Shown one piece after another: positions 9,566-19,255 of a stretch of 33,321 bases of DNA. Each line of letters opens with the position of its first letter. Position 1 is the stretch's first letter. The position numbers were made by a program, and so were the translations under genes. The notes under the pieces were generated by a model that was not told where the DNA came from, made no database searches, and saw only the letters and a program-made list of their open reading frames with translations. The stretch is from an uncultured beta proteobacterium (GTDB lineage Bacteria; Pseudomonadota; Gammaproteobacteria; Burkholderiales; Burkholderiaceae_B), in NCBI GenBank assembly GCA_903865015.1, contig CAIPID010000296.1:1-33321 (forward strand). Reading direction: 5' to 3'.

Positions 9566-10138
9566 TTAGGCGCAAATAGCGACACGTAGATCTTGAGGGA
9601 ACGGCTGGGATTGCACCCAAATACCAGATCGAAGTGAATGTCCGCAAGCGATCGTCCATGGAAATTCGCCGTCTTGATCGAAATCGATGCTTGCATATAG
9701 CCCGTCAAGTCGCCAGTAAGCACCGATAGTACCTCCGTCCAAAAGCATTGCCTTCGGAGCTGGAACTGAAGCAACCATCATGGCGATAAGTGCTCTTTGA
9801 GCAACACGGCTCTGCTCTTCAGATGGTGCCTCTGCTTCAGTCATAGACCAGTTCGAAGGCGCAGACTTGAAGCGTTCAATGGCAGCAAATTGAGCGTGAA
9901 AATCCGTAGTTTTAGAGCTTACGCTCAGAGATTCTGAAATACCCAAGCTCACGAATTGAGCAAGTGTAGAATTCATCCCGCTTTTAATGGGCGTTTGCTG
10001 AGTGAACCGCCGTACTGTATTGATAAGGCCATGCATGATTCCATCACGATAATCTTGGTTCGGGATTGAACTAGTGAAGCTTGAAGGTACAAAATAGCTT
10101 GGACTCTCATATGACGTAGATGCAAACTGAAGATTCAT
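9566..10138 (-). CDS. Uncharacterised protein coupled to the TIGR04255-like gene
   Basis: 190 residues from the ATG at 10138. I chose that start because it has a near-perfect GGAGG about 5 bases upstream and overlaps the preceding stop by 4 nt (ATGA); an upstream in-frame codon at 10174 lacks such a site. The N-terminal half is Ser/Thr-rich. A helical stretch follows, then VPAPKAMLLDGGTIGAYWR and LYASIDFDQDGEFPW, a beta-rich end. No catalytic motif is obvious. Small proteins with such an end appear beside TIGR04255 genes, so it may form a complex with its neighbour; that is inference. Confidence 0.7.
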   Translation of the reverse strand: MNLQFASTSYESPSYFVPSSFTSSIPNQDYRDGIMHGLINTVRRFTQQTPIKSGMNSTLAQFVSLGISESLSVSSKTTDFHAQFAAIERFKSAPSNWSMTEAEAPSEEQSRVAQRALIAMMVASVPAPKAMLLDGGTIGAYWRLDGLYASIDFDQDGEFPWTIACGHSLRSGIWVQSQPFPQDLRVAICA

Positions 10139-10983
10139 GTTTCCTCCGGAATAGTTAATCCGATCTGAACGCAAACGCTATCGCTCAACAGACGGCGTAA
10201 AGCTATTTTATTGTCAAGATGAAGCCCGTCAAGAGCATCGGAAATATCAGCCAATGCCAGTGGCTTAGGTTCTCGACCGCTCTTATCGACCGCCTGAATA
10301 CGATGTTGACCATTGATCCGAACCACGCAGTAGTCTTTTTCGGCTATAAAGTCTATGTTGAGGAGGTTGTGAACCCTTCGTCCACTAGTAGCCAAAGAGA
10401 ACCAGCCTTGATGGACATGCCATGCACCATCTGTGGTCCAAGCGTGAGGACTCAACCAAGGGCCCTCCTCACGGAACAATCGCCTTGTCGCCATTAAAGG
10501 CTCACTTGTTTGTATGCGGAAGGAATCTTGGTACTGCAATCCAACCGCATTAATGAAGTGACCAGTTATCAACCCGCACTCGACCAAAGGAGTTAGCACC
10601 TCAATCGCCTTCGGCTTCACCGTGTTCCATCGATCGTAGTCCAAGCAGTTGCACGCGATCAAGTCCGGACGAATGCTTACAGTCAAAACGACCTTGCCAT
10701 CATCATCAATCTGCGAAAGTTGAAGCCCACCCGACTCAGGGGTGCTAACAGTAGTGCCGTCATCTCCGAAGTGCAATGACATACCCTGAATGCGATCCAT
10801 AACCGGCAAAAGCCGTTGCAAATCTTTAGATAGACGATATGTATCTTCCATCTGAGCCAGCACTTCCGGCGCCAAAGGACGATCCCACTCCACTGCCAGA
10901 GCCATAACCTCAATGGCGTGCTTGCCCGCTGCAGGTTGTATCTCAATAGAGCCACACATAAATGAGTAAGAGTAGGATGTCAT
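10135..10983 (-). CDS. TIGR04255-family-like protein
   Basis: 282 residues from the ATG at 10983; the frame stays open to 11139, and no strong ribosome binding site decides between starts. The central part has DGKVVLTVSIRPDLIACN and DYDRWNTVKPKAIEVL, then GHFINAVGLQYQDSF. The C-terminal part has VHNLLNIDFIAEKD. This order of a beta strand, a helix, then the I-x-x-V-x-L-x-Y strand is typical of the sporadically distributed TIGR04255 family, whose function is unknown. It leads a three-gene operon lying between two restriction loci, a position that fits a defence or toxin role, though the sequence alone does not show one. Confidence 0.7.
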   Translation of the reverse strand: MTSYSYSFMCGSIEIQPAAGKHAIEVMALAVEWDRPLAPEVLAQMEDTYRLSKDLQRLLPVMDRIQGMSLHFGDDGTTVSTPESGGLQLSQIDDDGKVVLTVSIRPDLIACNCLDYDRWNTVKPKAIEVLTPLVECGLITGHFINAVGLQYQDSFRIQTSEPLMATRRLFREEGPWLSPHAWTTDGAWHVHQGWFSLATSGRRVHNLLNIDFIAEKDYCVVRINGQHRIQAVDKSGREPKPLALADISDALDGLHLDNKIALRRLLSDSVCVQIGLTIPEET

Positions 10984-11690
10984 TAAAGCGTCAACGATAG
11001 CACATCCGCCTAGTTCGAACGCTGGATCCCTCTTTGTTAGACTATGATTCCTTCTTGTTCGACCGTCCGTAATGGATCTGTCATTGAGTGTCACCGAAAT
11101 GGCTAGGAGTACCACTTTTATGGGCGCAAGCTTTACCAATACCTACCAATGCCAGAAAAAAACCGATTGATTCGTCCACTCCTAATCCGTTGATTTATAT
11201 AGGGGTGGCAGGCGTGCCTTCTGGACTTCGGCCTGTGCAGGGTGGGGAGGGTGGGAGAGAGAATGCCCAAACGGAGAGTAATACCTGCCGGTTGCTGTCA
11301 GAAATGGCGAGATTTGAAGTCCGTAAGAATCCAAAGGAATCCGCGTAAACACGCGGTAGTAGGCAAAAAAAAGCCAACCCCGAAGGGTTGGTTTTTCCTT
11401 TATTGGTGGTGGGGCTACAACCCGCGCCAAACCGCGCCAGTTCTGGCCCTTATGCCCGCTGAGAACTGCTGCGGAAAGGTGCGAAACCCACCCAGTACTG
11501 CCGTGAATGGTAGCAAATCCTCGCGCCTCTGCCGTCAGCACGTGCCGCGGGACCGACGTCCAGTTCGATTCCCATTTACGGAATTGAACCTGCGTCCGCA
11601 TCTGCCGCGTCAGTGGCAGCGCTTGGTGCATCTTCGTGATCAAGACTCATCCACTTTGTTTACTTGCGTAGACACAATCAATGGCGCATA
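10984..11690. other. Intergenic stretch with hairpins and a terminator
   Basis: Divergent region between the TIGR04255-like operon and the WYL-led operon. The right part of 10984-11139 could be an N-terminal extension of the TIGR04255-like gene. From about 11200 to 11400 there are two hairpins, the second a terminator. An open minus-strand frame over 11182-11643 reads through the terminator and has no family resemblance, so I treat it as chance. The stretch 11440-11640 has GC and codon-like periodicity on both strands but no frame I would call a gene; it could be the worn end of a mobile element. Confidence 0.5.
11341..11396. terminator. Hairpin plus bidirectional rho-independent terminator
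   Basis: First hairpin 11341-11356: CCGCGT, loop AAAC, ACGCGG. Terminator hairpin 11374-11391: CCAACCC, loop CGAA, GGGTTGG, flanked by an A run (11365-11372) and a T run (11392-11396), so it can act in both directions. It lies between the leftward TIGR04255-like operon and the rightward WYL operon, and not at the end of any gene I can call. Confidence 0.8.
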
Positions 11691-11693
11691 ATG

Positions 11694-11723
11694 TCATCAC
11701 AATGATGATATAAATGGCGCCAT
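11694..11723. promoter_or_regulatory. Palindromic operator candidates upstream of the WYL regulator
   Basis: Two adjacent palindromes. One is TCATCA-CAA-TGATGA at 11694-11708. The other is the perfect ATGGCGCCAT at 11714-11723, whose ATGGCGC arm also appears as a direct repeat near 11681. They lie 65-95 bp before the start of the CapW/BrxR-like gene. Repressors of that family bind inverted repeats in their own promoters, so these are the natural operator candidates. No convincing -35/-10 pair was fixed. Confidence 0.55.
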
Positions 11724-11788
11724 GATGAACAGTCAATCCGATTTTTACGGTCTACCGGTCGTCTCTCGTGGATGAGGAGTCTTTGACC

Positions 11789-12691
11789 ATGCACCCTCAG
11801 CGTGTCGAAAGTTTGAGTCATGCACAACGCGAGCGTTTGGCGTATATCGACTTCCGCCTGTACTTCATGGGGGAAGTCGGGCGACCTGACTTGGCAAACC
11901 GCTTCGGCGTGGCACCTGCGGCGGCGACTCGGGACTTGGCACTGTACCGGGAAGTGGCGCCACAGAACATTGAATTCGACGGCAGCAACAAGATCTACCG
12001 GATCGGCAAAGCGTTCGCGCCCTTGTTCGACCATGCCCCGCAGCGGGTGCTGTCAGCGCTTTCGCTTGGGTTTGGTGATGGTGTGAAAGGCGAGTCGCAG
12101 CCCATGCTCTCTTGTGAGTCGCCTGCTGCGTTGAGCAGTCCTCGGATGGACGTACTTGCACCGATTTGCCGCGCCATCCACGCCAAGCGCCCGGTGTCGA
12201 TTCGCTACCATTCGATGAGCAACGGCGAGTCCGAGCGGGTCATCGTCCCGTTTGCGCTGGTTGACACTGGCCTGCGTTGGCACGCACGGGCATTTGACCG
12301 AAAGTCCGGCGAATTCCGCGACTTTGTCATCACCCGTATCGAAGCGCCGACCCTGATCGATGACGAACCCAAGGCCAACGAGCGCCCGGACAACGACATT
12401 CAGTGGACGCGGATCGTGGAACTAGAACTGGTTCCGCATCCCCGCCTCGGTCGTCCTGAAATCATCCGGATGGACTACGGAATGCAGGACGGCTCCATGC
12501 GGATGCGAGTCCGGGCAGCGGTCGCCGGTTACATGCTGCTGCGCTGGAGCGTAGACGCTTCGCCGGATCACAGCCTCAAAGAAGAACAGTACCGGTTATG
12601 GCTCAGTGATCCGTTGGCCTTGTACGGCGTGGAAAACGCAAAGCTCGCACCGGGATATCAAGCTCCTGCGGCCAAAACAATACGCAAATAG
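11789..12691 (+). CDS. WYL-domain transcriptional regulator (CapW/BrxR-like)
   Basis: 300 residues from the ATG at 11789, chosen over a GTG at 11768 because GAGGAG stands 9 bases upstream. An N-terminal winged helix covers about 1-75 (QRERLAYIDFRLYFMGEVGR, DLANRFGVAPAAATRDLALY). A WYL domain covers about 125-195 (RPVSIRYHSMSNG, GLRWHARAFDRKSGEFRDF). A WCX-type C-terminal domain covers about 205-280. This is the architecture of CapW and BrxR, repressors that control CBASS, BREX and other defence operons and are thought to release on sensing a ligand. It is the first gene of the plus-strand operon, 11 bp before hsdM, so it probably represses the whole restriction/MBL locus. Confidence 0.9.
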   Translation: MHPQRVESLSHAQRERLAYIDFRLYFMGEVGRPDLANRFGVAPAAATRDLALYREVAPQNIEFDGSNKIYRIGKAFAPLFDHAPQRVLSALSLGFGDGVKGESQPMLSCESPAALSSPRMDVLAPICRAIHAKRPVSIRYHSMSNGESERVIVPFALVDTGLRWHARAFDRKSGEFRDFVITRIEAPTLIDDEPKANERPDNDIQWTRIVELELVPHPRLGRPEIIRMDYGMQDGSMRMRVRAAVAGYMLLRWSVDASPDHSLKEEQYRLWLSDPLALYGVENAKLAPGYQAPAAKTIRK

Positions 12692-12702
12692 GACAAAACA
12701 CG

Positions 12703-14244
12703 ATGGCAACTAACGACACAAACAAGAACGGCGGCAACCTCGGCTTCGAGGCCGAGATGTTCAAGGCAGCGGACAAGCTGCGCGGCAATATGGAGCCGTC
12801 CGACTACAAGCACGTCGCGCTCGGACTTATCTTCCTGAAGTACATCTCGGACGCCTTCGAGGCGCGGCACAAAGCGCTGCTGGCAGAAGACTCCGAAGCG
12901 GCCGAGGACAAAGACGAATACCTCGCGGACAACGTCTTCTGGGTGCCGAAGGATGCGCGCTGGTCGCACTTGCAAGCCAACGCCAAGCTGCCCACCATCG
13001 GCACGCTGATCGATGACGCGATGCGCTCCATCGAGAAAGACAACGAGTCGCTTAAGGGCGTTCTACCCAAAGACTACGCCCGGCCTGCGCTCAACAAGGT
13101 GATGCTCGGTGAGCTAATCGACCTGATTTCGGGGATTGCACTCAACGAGGAAGGCGACCGATCAAAGGACATCCTCGGCCGAGTCTACGAATACTTCCTT
13201 GGCCAGTTTGCGGGAGCCGAAGGCAAGCGCGGCGGCGAGTTCTACACGCCGCGCTCCGTCGTGCGCGTCCTCGTCGAGATGCTGGAACCCTATCAAGGCC
13301 GCATCTATGACCCGTGCTGCGGCTCGGGCGGGATGTTTGTGCAGTCAGAGAAATTCGTGCAAGAGCACGGCGGCCGTATCGGCGACATAGCCGTCTACGG
13401 TCAGGAGTCAAACTACACGACGTGGCGCTTAGCCAAGATGAACCTTGCGGTACGCGGCATCGACTCCGACATCCGCTGGAATAACGAGGGCAGCTTCCAC
13501 AAGGATGATCTGCGCGACCTCAAGGCAGACTACATCTTAGCCAACCCGCCGTTCAACATTTCCGATTGGGGCGGAGAACGCCTGCGCGAGGACGTTCGTT
13601 GGAAATACGGCGTGCCGCCAACTGGAAACGCCAACTATGGGTGGTTGCAACATATCGTGCACCACCTAGCGCCGAACGGTGCAGCAGGTGTCGTTCTTGC
13701 GAACGGTTCATTGACATCGAACCAAACCACTGAAGGCCAGATACGTCAGGCAATGGTTGAGAATGATGTTGTTGCTTGCGTCCTGACATTACCAGTACAA
13801 CTGTTTTATTCGACACAAATATCGGCGAGCGTGTGGATTCTTGCGCGCAACAAGAAGTTTGCGAATGGCACTGACCGCTCCGGCCAAGTCTTATTCATCG
13901 ACGCACGATCTCTCGGCAGTCTAGTAGACAGGACCCGGCGCGAATTTTCTGAAGCCGAGATATTAAAAATAGCAAATGCATATAAGTGCTGGAAAGGTGT
14001 CGACCAGTCTGAAGGGTACAAGGATGTTCCAGGATTCTGTCGATCAGTAGATATCAAAACCATTGCAGAACATCGATGGGCCCTCGTTCCTGGTCGTTAT
14101 GTCGGGTTTGATAGATCGGAACTCTCCACCAAAGCAATTACGAAGCTACAGGAAGATTTTTCCGAACTGAAGGCTGCACTTATAAATTTGCCGAGTGAGG
14201 TTGCACAGTCAATTAAGATTTTTGAGGAGTTGTTCCATGGCTGA
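12703..14244 (+). CDS. hsdM: Type I-like HsdM adenine methyltransferase (second system)
   Basis: 513 residues. The N-terminal helical domain has DKLRGNMEPSDYKHVALGLI and FLKYISDAF. SAM motif I is DPCCGSG at 203-209 and catalytic motif IV NPPF is at 281-284. This is a different subfamily from the first HsdM (its motif I and N-terminus differ), so the two systems are not recent duplicates. AGGA lies about 8 bases before the ATG. The 5' two-thirds are strongly GC-rich, while from about 13,690 the base composition drops and stays lower through hsdS and the nuclease gene, suggesting a recombination junction inside hsdM. The stop overlaps the hsdS start by 8 nt. The product should methylate adenine within the target chosen by the half-length HsdS. 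Confidence 0.96.
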   Translation: MATNDTNKNGGNLGFEAEMFKAADKLRGNMEPSDYKHVALGLIFLKYISDAFEARHKALLAEDSEAAEDKDEYLADNVFWVPKDARWSHLQANAKLPTIGTLIDDAMRSIEKDNESLKGVLPKDYARPALNKVMLGELIDLISGIALNEEGDRSKDILGRVYEYFLGQFAGAEGKRGGEFYTPRSVVRVLVEMLEPYQGRIYDPCCGSGGMFVQSEKFVQEHGGRIGDIAVYGQESNYTTWRLAKMNLAVRGIDSDIRWNNEGSFHKDDLRDLKADYILANPPFNISDWGGERLREDVRWKYGVPPTGNANYGWLQHIVHHLAPNGAAGVVLANGSLTSNQTTEGQIRQAMVENDVVACVLTLPVQLFYSTQISASVWILARNKKFANGTDRSGQVLFIDARSLGSLVDRTRREFSEAEILKIANAYKCWKGVDQSEGYKDVPGFCRSVDIKTIAEHRWALVPGRYVGFDRSELSTKAITKLQEDFSELKAALINLPSEVAQSIKIFEELFHG

Positions 14245-14926
14245 GGCTTTTCTGGATCACCCTGATGGGTGGAAAATTATTTCACTGGAACCGAAGCCTA
14301 AATCCGGTTTCATCGAGCGCGTGGAGAGTGGAGGAACCCCAAGTACATCTGTCGATGAATACTGGGATGGTGACGTTCCTTGGTTGACGCCAAAGGAGAT
14401 AACCAGAAACAACGGCGCGCTCTACGTATCCAGCACTGAACGAAATATTACAGAACTTGGCGTGCAGTCAAGTGCGGCAAAGCTAATGCCTGTAGGTACT
14501 GTAATGCTTTCTAAGCGGGCACCAGTGGGCGCTGTTGCAATCTCAACTGTTCCAATGTGCACAAACCAAGGTTTTCTCAATTTCATATGCGGGGAAAAGC
14601 TGTTGCCAACCTACCTCGCTTACTGGCTTGTTGCGAATAAGAGATATTTGGACGCAGTCGCAAATGGATCAACTTACCCGGAGCTCTATAAAGGGGATCT
14701 GTTCGAATTCCAAATGGCTGTCCCGTCAATTGGACAACAAAAAGAAATTCTTCGGACTATCTCATCTGCAAAGCAGCTTGCACTTTGTTTGGATGCAACA
14801 TCACATTCGGCCATTGAGGTTGCTGAGGTTCTTAAGCTTCAGACTCTGAAAGAAAGAATCGATCACTTCTACACCACCCTATTGCCAATAATCCTTTCCG
14901 GTCGTTTGGTCGGAGGTCAAGCATGA
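14237..14926 (+). CDS. hsdS: Half-length HsdS specificity subunit (single TRD)
   Basis: 229 residues, about half the usual 400-450. There is one target recognition domain (about 20-160, SGGTPSTSVDEYWDGDVPWL, TPKEI) and one conserved helical spacer (PSIGQQKEILRTI to about residue 210). No second TRD follows, and the gene ends cleanly in an ATGA overlap with the next gene, so it is naturally short and not truncated. The start at ATG 14237 has GAGGAG upstream. Single-TRD HsdS proteins work as homodimers and then recognise a palindromic bipartite target. That fits the BstXI-like nuclease that follows, since BstXI reads the palindrome CCA-N6-TGG with a type I-like methylase. Confidence 0.9.
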   Translation: MAEAFLDHPDGWKIISLEPKPKSGFIERVESGGTPSTSVDEYWDGDVPWLTPKEITRNNGALYVSSTERNITELGVQSSAAKLMPVGTVMLSKRAPVGAVAISTVPMCTNQGFLNFICGEKLLPTYLAYWLVANKRYLDAVANGSTYPELYKGDLFEFQMAVPSIGQQKEILRTISSAKQLALCLDATSHSAIEVAEVLKLQTLKERIDHFYTTLLPIILSGRLVGGQA

Positions 14927-16098
14927 CCCTCTGCTTGACAAATTCGTGCCGAAAACTCCTCGGACACACCGGGCAGCATGATATGTACCCATCAGTTCCA
15001 TGGGCATTCATGACCGTGAAGGATAAGGACAAGCTAGCAAAGGCTGGTTTTGCCACGCCTAGAGGTGGCGCGAAAGGTGCTTATCAAAACCATGTTTTGC
15101 GAAGCAATCGGGTCATCGTTCCGTTTGAACGCCTGAGTCAAGCACCCGTAGCCAGTTATCAAGATGGGTATGTGATTCGCATCTACCCTGACCAGTATTT
15201 TGACGCGCCCGGCCAGATCAAGCCCACATTTAGTCAGGCCGGTGCGCCTCAGGTCGGCACCAATGCATTCGTCCTATATCGCACACACGACCAACTGGCG
15301 AGTTTTCCTCCTCCTGCAGACTGGAATGTCCGTTCTCTTTCGCTGAATGGAATTCAGGTCAACGAGCGCGTGTCTGGAGCAATAGATTCCGGAGAATATG
15401 TTCTACGAATTGCTGCTCATGGTAACAATGCCGCGAGATCTGATGGGCCTCCACAGGGAATATTTGCGCCGGAATACGCGAACGAAAACACCAACTACCT
15501 TGCCAAATGTGTACTGGCCTGGCTTACGTCGCATACCGTTGATAGCCCTTATGTTGCGACTCAGGCTCAGCATCTAGAAACAATTCTGCAGGATGCCGGC
15601 ATTTTTGAGCCGCACGAGTGGGAGGCAATGGGGTTGCTACGAGGCGGACTCACCTGCTGCCCTTTGTGCATGAAACACATTCGGTACTCAGAGTTACACG
15701 ATCAAGTTTCATTTGCGGATGAATCTTCGCTGCTCAATGCGTCCGAACAGGTTGTGAATGCGACGCGATCCACCGTGGTCAACCTGTTTCATATGGCTCC
15801 GCTCACGTATTCCGACGTGGAGCACACGCCGCAGAACGTTGCTTGGGGTCACGCCATTTGCAATACAAAGCTTGGGCAACGCAAATGTTATCCATTGTCG
15901 GAGTTAATCGCCGATGGGTCGAAGGTTGGAATAGTGGATCAAGAGGGGCTGATATCAACATTCGGCTGGATTTCCGAAAGTCTAGAAATGATCAGATCTC
16001 CGGCAGGGGCGGTTTGGATTCGAATCGTAGAAGATCATCTTTCAGCTGAAGATCAGTCAAGCCTGATTGAGTTTTTGGAAAATCACAGGGACGAATAG
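14923..16098 (+). CDS. BstXI-like HNH restriction endonuclease
   Basis: 391 residues, close to R.BstXI. The C-terminal part carries an HNH/beta-beta-alpha-metal nuclease with zinc-binding cysteines: CPLC at 246-249, then [10 protein letters not shown] with H290, then [18 protein letters not shown] containing N305, H310, C313 and C322. The N-terminal 220 residues would hold the DNA-recognition part. BstXI-family enzymes are type II endonucleases whose methyltransferase is built from HsdM and HsdS, exactly the genes found just upstream here. The start overlaps the hsdS stop (ATGA). The gene shares the lower-GC composition of hsdS. I place it in the BstXI family from remembered motif similarity; it could be another HNH restriction enzyme of the same hybrid layout. 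Confidence 0.78.
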   Translation: MTLCLTNSCRKLLGHTGQHDMYPSVPWAFMTVKDKDKLAKAGFATPRGGAKGAYQNHVLRSNRVIVPFERLSQAPVASYQDGYVIRIYPDQYFDAPGQIKPTFSQAGAPQVGTNAFVLYRTHDQLASFPPPADWNVRSLSLNGIQVNERVSGAIDSGEYVLRIAAHGNNAARSDGPPQGIFAPEYANENTNYLAKCVLAWLTSHTVDSPYVATQAQHLETILQDAGIFEPHEWEAMGLLRGGLTCCPLCMKHIRYSELHDQVSFADESSLLNASEQVVNATRSTVVNLFHMAPLTYSDVEHTPQNVAWGHAICNTKLGQRKCYPLSELIADGSKVGIVDQEGLISTFGWISESLEMIRSPAGAVWIRIVEDHLSAEDQSSLIEFLENHRDE

Positions 16099-16099
16099 C

Positions 16100-19000
16100 A
16101 TGGCATTTCTGTCAGAGGCTTTAGTCGAGCAGGCGCTGCTTGAACAGCTTGGTACGCTGGGATATAGCGTCGAGCAGGAGGAAAACATCGGCCCTGATGG
16201 TCACCGGCCTGAGCGCGAAAGCCATGACGAGGTAATACTGAAAAAGCGGCTTACGGAAGCCGTTGCGCGCATTAATCCGGAGATGCCACTGGATGCGCGT
16301 CAGGATGCGATCCGCAAGGTAATGCAGTCCGATCTACCATCGTTGCTTGAGGAAAACCGCCGCATTCACAAGTTGATCACAGAGGGCGTCGACGTCGAAT
16401 ACTACGCCGACGACGGCACACTGACCGCAGGCAAGGTTTCCCTCATCAACTTCGAGCGGCCAGAGCAGAACGATTGGTTGGTGGTGAGCCAGTTCGTGGT
16501 GATCGCCGGGCAATACAATCGCCGCCCAGACGTGGTGGTGTTCGTTAATGGCCTGCCGCTGGGTGTGATCGAGCTGAAGGCTCCCGGCAGCGGCAACGCA
16601 ACATTGGTCGGGGCTTTCAATCAGCTGCAGACCTACAAAAAGCAGATCCCGGCGCTGTTCAATACCAACGCCCTGTTGGTGACTTCTGATGGGATCACCG
16701 CACGGGTTGGCTCGCTCTCTGCCGACCTAGAGCGGTTCATGCCGTGGCGCACGACCGACGGCAAAGACGTTGCACCGAAAGGTGCGCCGGAGCTCTCGAC
16801 ATTGATCGAGGGCGTTTTCGAGCAGCGCCGCTTGCTCGATATGTTGTGCCACTTTACCGTCTTCAGTGAGACGGGCTCCGGCTTGGCGAAGATCATCGCG
16901 GGCTATCACCAGTTTCACGCGGTTAAGCATGCGGTTAACAGTACCGTGACGGCGTCCGCCCCTGGTGGCAATCAGCGGGTTGGCGTGATCTGGCACACCC
17001 AGGGCTCCGGCAAAAGTCTGCTGATGGCGTTCTACGCCGGGCAGCTGGTCAAACATCCTGCGATGGCCAACCCAACGCTCGTGGTGCTGACCGACCGCAA
17101 TGACCTCGACGACCAACTGTTCACCACCTTCTCGATGTGCCGCGACCTGATTCGGCAGACGCCGGTACAGGCTGACAGCCGCGAAGACTTACAGAAGCTT
17201 TTGGCGCGTGCATCGGGTGGCGTGATTTTTACGACCTTGCAAAAGTTTGGCGAGACAAGTCAGGCGCTGACAGACCGCCGCAATGTGGTCGTCATCGCTG
17301 ATGAAGCGCACCGCAGCCAATATGGCTTTCGTGCCAAGGTGGATGCCAAGACCGGGGAGATTTCCTACGGGTTCGCCAAGTACCTGCGCGACGCGCTGCC
17401 CAACGCATCGTTCATTGGGTTTACCGGCACGCCCATTGAGGCCGACGATGTGAATACCCCGGCGGTATTCGGCAACTACATCGACGTTTACGACATCAGC
17501 CGCGCCGTTGAGGACGGTGCGACCGTGCCAATCTACTACGAGTCGCGACTCGCACGCATTGAGCTTGATGAGGACGAGAAGCCCAAGATCGATGCCGAGG
17601 TGAACGAACTTACGGAGGACGATCCGGAGGTTGAACAGGAGCGCTTCAAGCGCAAATGGTCGACAGTAGAAGCCTTGGTGGGCAGCGATAAGCGCCTCGC
17701 GCTGGTTGCGCGGGATATGGTCACCCACTTCGAGGATCGCGTTGCTGCGCTGGACGGAAAAGCGATGGTGGTGTGCATGAGCCGTCGCATCTGCGTGAAG
17801 CTGTATGACGAGATCGTGAAGCTCCGTCCGGACTGGCACAGTGCCGATGACAACGCGGGGGCAGTCAAGATTGTGATGACGGGCGCTGCCAGCGACCCCG
17901 AAGAATGGCAACAGCACATCGGCAACAAAGCCCGCCGAGATTTGCTGGCCAAGCGCGCACGCGATGCCAAAGACCCGCTCAAGTTGGTGATCGTGCGAGA
18001 TATGTGGCTTACCGGATTCGATGCGCCCTGCATGCACACGATGTACGTGGACAAGCCGATGCAGGGGCACGGCTTGATGCAGGCAATTGCGCGGGTGAAT
18101 CGTGTGTTCCGCGACAAGCCTGCTGGGTTGATCGTCGATTACATAGGTATCGCTCAGAACCTGAAATCGGCGCTTCAGCAGTACTCGAAGAACGACCAGG
18201 AGAACACCGGCGTCGACGAGTCGCAGGCCATCGCAGTTCTGATGGAAAAGTACGAAGTCGTTCGCGACATGTATCACGGCTTCGACTACGCATCAGCGAT
18301 GGGCGGAACACCTCAAGAACGCTTGGCAATGATGGCCGGTGCAATTGAGTGGATTCTCGACATGCAGCAAAAGTTGGCGGCGAAGGAGAAAACCAAGGAA
18401 GGCAAGAAGGACGCACATCGCCGCTATCAGGATGCCGTGCTGGCGCTGTCCAAGGCCTTCTCCCTTGCATCGGCATCCGACGAGGCTCGCGAAATACGAG
18501 AGGAAGTGGGCTTCTTCCAGGCGATTCGCGCGGCGCTGGTAAAGAGCAGTACCGGGTCGGGCGTGACTCAGCAAGAGCGTGAACTGGCAATCCAGCAGAT
18601 CGTGAGTCGCGCCGTAGTTTCCACCGATATTGTCGACATCCTCGCTGCCGCCGGGATCAAGAGCCCGGACATCTCGATCTTGTCAGACGAGTTCTTGGCC
18701 GAAGTTCAGCAGATGGAGCGCAAAAACCTCGCGCTGGAGGCGTTGAGAAAGCTCATCAACGACGGCATCCGTTCCCGCAGCAAATCCAACGTGGTGCAGA
18801 CCAAGGCATTCTCGGAACGGTTGGAAGATGCGGTCGCACGATATCACGCCAATGCGATCACCACTGCTGAGGTCTTGCAGGAGTTGATCGACCTCGCCAA
18901 GGATATTCGAGCAGCCCGCCAGCGGGGTGAAGAGCAAGGTTTGTCCGAAGATGAAATCGCCTTCTACGACGCGCTGGCCGAGAACGAGAGCGCCATTCAA

Positions 19001-19255
19001 ATGCTGGGTGACGACAAACTGAAACTTATCGCACACGAGTTGTTGGTCAGCCTGCGTGAGAACGTGTCAGTGGACTGGGCACATCGTGATTCTGCCCGCG
19101 CACGGATGCGAGTTTTGGTGAAGCGCATTCTGCGCAAGTATGGCTACCCGCCTGATCTGCAGGACGCGGCCGTGCAAACGGTACTGCAGCAGGCCGAGGC
19201 ATTGTCGTCGACGTGGAGCATGCCGAGACCTGGCAGCGGAGGTGGCAATGGCTAG
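16100..19255 (+). CDS. hsdR: Type I restriction enzyme, HsdR subunit (second system)
   Basis: 1051 residues from the ATG at 16100, one base after the nuclease stop with AGGGA upstream. PD-ExK nuclease: D144, then VIELK with E158 and K160. Walker A GSGKS is at 302-306 and DEAH at 401-404. GFTGTPIE and, later, TGFDAP and [12 protein letters not shown] follow. All catalytic motifs are intact, so this should be a working translocating endonuclease. Its presence next to a complete BstXI-like nuclease means one methylase/specificity pair appears to serve two restriction enzymes. Composition is GC-rich like the front of hsdM and unlike the nuclease gene between them. The stop overlaps the following membrane-protein gene by 8 nt. 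Confidence 0.97.
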   Translation: MAFLSEALVEQALLEQLGTLGYSVEQEENIGPDGHRPERESHDEVILKKRLTEAVARINPEMPLDARQDAIRKVMQSDLPSLLEENRRIHKLITEGVDVEYYADDGTLTAGKVSLINFERPEQNDWLVVSQFVVIAGQYNRRPDVVVFVNGLPLGVIELKAPGSGNATLVGAFNQLQTYKKQIPALFNTNALLVTSDGITARVGSLSADLERFMPWRTTDGKDVAPKGAPELSTLIEGVFEQRRLLDMLCHFTVFSETGSGLAKIIAGYHQFHAVKHAVNSTVTASAPGGNQRVGVIWHTQGSGKSLLMAFYAGQLVKHPAMANPTLVVLTDRNDLDDQLFTTFSMCRDLIRQTPVQADSREDLQKLLARASGGVIFTTLQKFGETSQALTDRRNVVVIADEAHRSQYGFRAKVDAKTGEISYGFAKYLRDALPNASFIGFTGTPIEADDVNTPAVFGNYIDVYDISRAVEDGATVPIYYESRLARIELDEDEKPKIDAEVNELTEDDPEVEQERFKRKWSTVEALVGSDKRLALVARDMVTHFEDRVAALDGKAMVVCMSRRICVKLYDEIVKLRPDWHSADDNAGAVKIVMTGAASDPEEWQQHIGNKARRDLLAKRARDAKDPLKLVIVRDMWLTGFDAPCMHTMYVDKPMQGHGLMQAIARVNRVFRDKPAGLIVDYIGIAQNLKSALQQYSKNDQENTGVDESQAIAVLMEKYEVVRDMYHGFDYASAMGGTPQERLAMMAGAIEWILDMQQKLAAKEKTKEGKKDAHRRYQDAVLALSKAFSLASASDEAREIREEVGFFQAIRAALVKSSTGSGVTQQERELAIQQIVSRAVVSTDIVDILAAAGIKSPDISILSDEFLAEVQQMERKNLALEALRKLINDGIRSRSKSNVVQTKAFSERLEDAVARYHANAITTAEVLQELIDLAKDIRAARQRGEEQGLSEDEIAFYDALAENESAIQMLGDDKLKLIAHELLVSLRENVSVDWAHRDSARARMRVLVKRILRKYGYPPDLQDAAVQTVLQQAEALSSTWSMPRPGSGGGNG

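Noticed and set aside
11540-11600. Possible tRNA T-arm (GTTCGATTCC-like text)
   Set aside because: No matching acceptor, anticodon or D arms could be folded around it.
11182-11643. A 153-codon minus-strand frame
   Set aside because: Runs through a strong terminator hairpin and shows no domain.
17189-18277. A 362-codon open frame on the minus strand inside the second hsdR
   Set aside because: Antisense to a gene with all HsdR motifs; composition follows the GC-rich third position of hsdR and the translation has no recognisable domain.
19140-19247. N-terminal extension of the membrane protein into hsdR
   Set aside because: Arg/Cys-rich text that is out-of-frame hsdR; the ATG at 19248 has a proper ribosome binding site.
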